Source: Isoperla grammatica (taxonomy: Eukaryota; Arthropoda; Insecta; Plecoptera; Perlodidae). From it: a stretch of DNA of 64,000 bases. Each line of letters begins with the position of its first letter. Position 1 is the first letter of the stretch. Below are positions 62,573 to 64,000 of this stretch, piece after piece. The notes beneath the pieces are model-generated. The model did no database searches, was not told the origin of the DNA, and saw only the letters and a list, made by a program, of their open reading frames with translations. The position numbers and the translations under genes are program-made. The stretch is from the NCBI GenBank assembly GCA_945910005.1, contig OX246741.1, forward strand, positions 52,338,424 through 52,402,423, in the 5' to 3' direction.

Positions 62573-63145
62573 AAATAAATAAATAAATTCACATTTAGAG
62601 TCTACCCACTCAGTAACGAAACTGATTTCCAGTAGGGGGACTTTAATTTAAAGCGAATAAGGCCCGGTATTATAACGCCCGGCTAAATATTTAGCCCACC
62701 GCTAACTTGTTTTCTCCATGGCAACCACCAATCGTAAGCGTGCTTTCATAGACAAAAACAAGTTAGCCCAGTGCTAAACGTTTAGCCGGGCGTTATAATA
62801 ACGGGCCAAACCAACCCTGTAGGCTTCGAACACCATCGACGAGTGAGCGATAACTAATCAAAGATCGATATTTCAAATACGAAACATATTAATCAGTGAT
62901 TGGACAGTGCGAACACCTGCGGACAGATGCCAGAATTAACTAGGCCGATTTAGAACAACTTTGGATTTATTGAGTGCTTCGTTGCTAGGACGGCTCCAAA
63001 GTCACCGTTTACTTATTCCTAAGACAAGAAGTAGTGGAGCTGAATCCTTAATAGAAGTTCAAAAACTTCAGCCTGAACCGGGATTTGAACCCGGGACCGT
63101 CTTCATTGGAAACAGGGATGCCAACCACTGGACCAACGAGCCACC
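62573..63145 (-). mobile_element. tRNA-derived SINE (family 2), full-length, interrupted
   Basis: Minus-strand copy with the best-preserved head: GGTCCAGTGGTTGGCATCCC at its start and a perfect T-arm CCGGG/CCCGG around TTCAAAT. The body matches 22650 and the (AAAT)n tail is at the left. It is split by a 147-bp TIR element at 62661-62807. Confidence 0.92.
62661..62807. mobile_element. TIR element nested in SINE (PIF/Harbinger-like)
   Basis: 49-base inverted ends starting GGCCCG(G/T)TATTATAACGCC with a few mismatches. Comparing with uninterrupted SINE copies, the insertion lies between ATAA and AAACC, consistent with a 2-3 bp duplication (TAA-type), which suggests PIF/Harbinger. The superfamily call is tentative. 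Confidence 0.8.
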
Positions 63146-63335
63146 ATTTAGACCACTTTTTTCGTGATTTACAATAATTTAATGTCACAGATAATCATGT
63201 TCGTTTACTTGATCGGGGAATATGTGTTAAAATTCTCAAATTTTGCAGTAAGCATAATCGTCCTTTTTTGACAGCTCAAATGTAAATAAAATACATTTTG
63301 ACCTCAAATCTAGCCTTAACTAAATAATAAAAAAA
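63146..63335. other. No gene recognised
   Basis: AT-rich spacer before the hairpin cluster. Confidence 0.4.
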
Positions 63336-63405
63336 CAAGGTCGCTGGCGCGACCTTGGTCCGTGGCTTTGCCGCGGACGGGCTTTCCTCGCCGGTCACTT
63401 CCGGC
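63336..63405. other. Three consecutive GC-rich hairpins
   Basis: Hairpin 1: CAAGGTCGC / GCGACCTTG, loop TGGC (63336-63357). Hairpin 2: GTCCGTGGC / GCCGCGGAC, loop TTT, one wobble pair (63358-63378). Hairpin 3: GCCGG / CCGGC, loop TCACTT (63390-63405). The cluster stands out from very AT-rich flanks. It could be a structured RNA, a transposon end or a transferred fragment. Unidentified. Confidence 0.6.
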
Positions 63406-64000
63406 TCAATTCACAAACTGATCAAATACTGACATTGGCACTTGTTAAATTTAAAAATAAACGACGTAAAGTAAATGAACTTTTTTTTATAAATTAATAG
63501 TAGTAAATTGATAACTCCGAGATACCAGGGTTATATGTTTTAGTTTTTTAAAACATTCCTCACGAGATTAAAAATTGTCTAGCTGATACGATGTTTCAAT
63601 GATATTATTTGAAATCGTGACACACAACTCTCGTATCACTATTACCTGAGTAGCATAGCAAATTTATACTGCACCTTTTGATACAAGCATGAAATTTGTC
63701 TCAGGGCTAGATCTACCTAACATATGCATTTTAAGATTTGGAGGCCAAAAAACAATCCTCCGCGGACAGTAGTTATGACGTCATCAAGATGGCCGCTGCT
63801 TTGAAACGCTTTCATCAGTATATCTCGAGAACCACCGGCTCGATTCTTAATTTTTTTTTTTAAATTAATCGTCATTAAATTTTCGTTTAATATTGTTGCT
63901 TACACAAGTACTTATTTGTTGATAATAACTTTGATATTTAAACAAACATGATAATGACAAGTGATAATGTATGTCTATTTCCGCCAAAACTTTTTAAAAA
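63406..64000. other. Right edge, no gene seen
   Basis: AT-rich. Contains ATGACGTCATCAAGATGGCC at 63776 and a T run at 63850. No frame or element end assigned. Confidence 0.4.

Overview
The window is eukaryotic nuclear DNA, AT-rich and packed with repeats. It holds no recognisable host protein-coding gene. The mix is typical of a large, transposon-rich invertebrate genome: tRNA-derived and 5S rRNA-derived SINEs, an intact two-ORF non-LTR retrotransposon (LINE), a Penelope-like element, many short terminal-inverted-repeat (TIR) elements, minisatellites and long (CT)n tracts. The SINE with a tRNA-like head followed by paired 'ggttttcc' motifs, and the Penelope end sequence, resemble repeats I associate with insects, perhaps cockroach/termite/locust relatives. 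That placement is inference from memory only.

Layout. 0-5 kb: 15-bp minisatellite, a 200-N assembly gap, a short tRNA-SINE, a TA-flanked foldback element, and a minus-strand 5S-rRNA-derived SINE with a (TAAG)n tail. 5-15 kb: microsatellites and mostly featureless DNA, with a young SINE at 13 kb. 15-21 kb: a hAT-type element nested inside a larger hAT-type element, an inverted repeat pair of an unknown family, and tandem duplications. 21-28.5 kb: SINEs, TTAA-flanked elements and a 59-bp minisatellite. 29.6-30.8 kb: a short Penelope-like copy carrying the GIY-YIG endonuclease part of the ORF between two 325-bp inverted arms, all inside a 13-bp target duplication. 31 kb: a 102-bp palindrome with no spacer. 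35.4-40.6 kb: a full-length LINE with both ORFs open, sitting between (CT)n tracts. 41.3-42.8 kb: an 88-bp satellite that stays open in several frames without being a gene. 42.8-64 kb: TTAA, TA and hAT-like nonautonomous elements, more SINE copies (one with another element nested inside), LINE 3' ends, a 60-bp minisatellite, and a GC-rich run of three hairpins near the right end.

The only coding regions I support are the LINE ORF1 and ORF2 and the partial Penelope ORF. ORF1 (RNA-binding) and ORF2 (endonuclease plus reverse transcriptase) would work together in target-primed reverse transcription. The SINEs must borrow such machinery. The 3' end of the 5S-derived SINE shares about 12 bases with the 3' end of this LINE family, which hints at a parasite/partner pair. 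Both LINE 3' ends in the window abut (CT)n, which hints at microsatellite-directed insertion.
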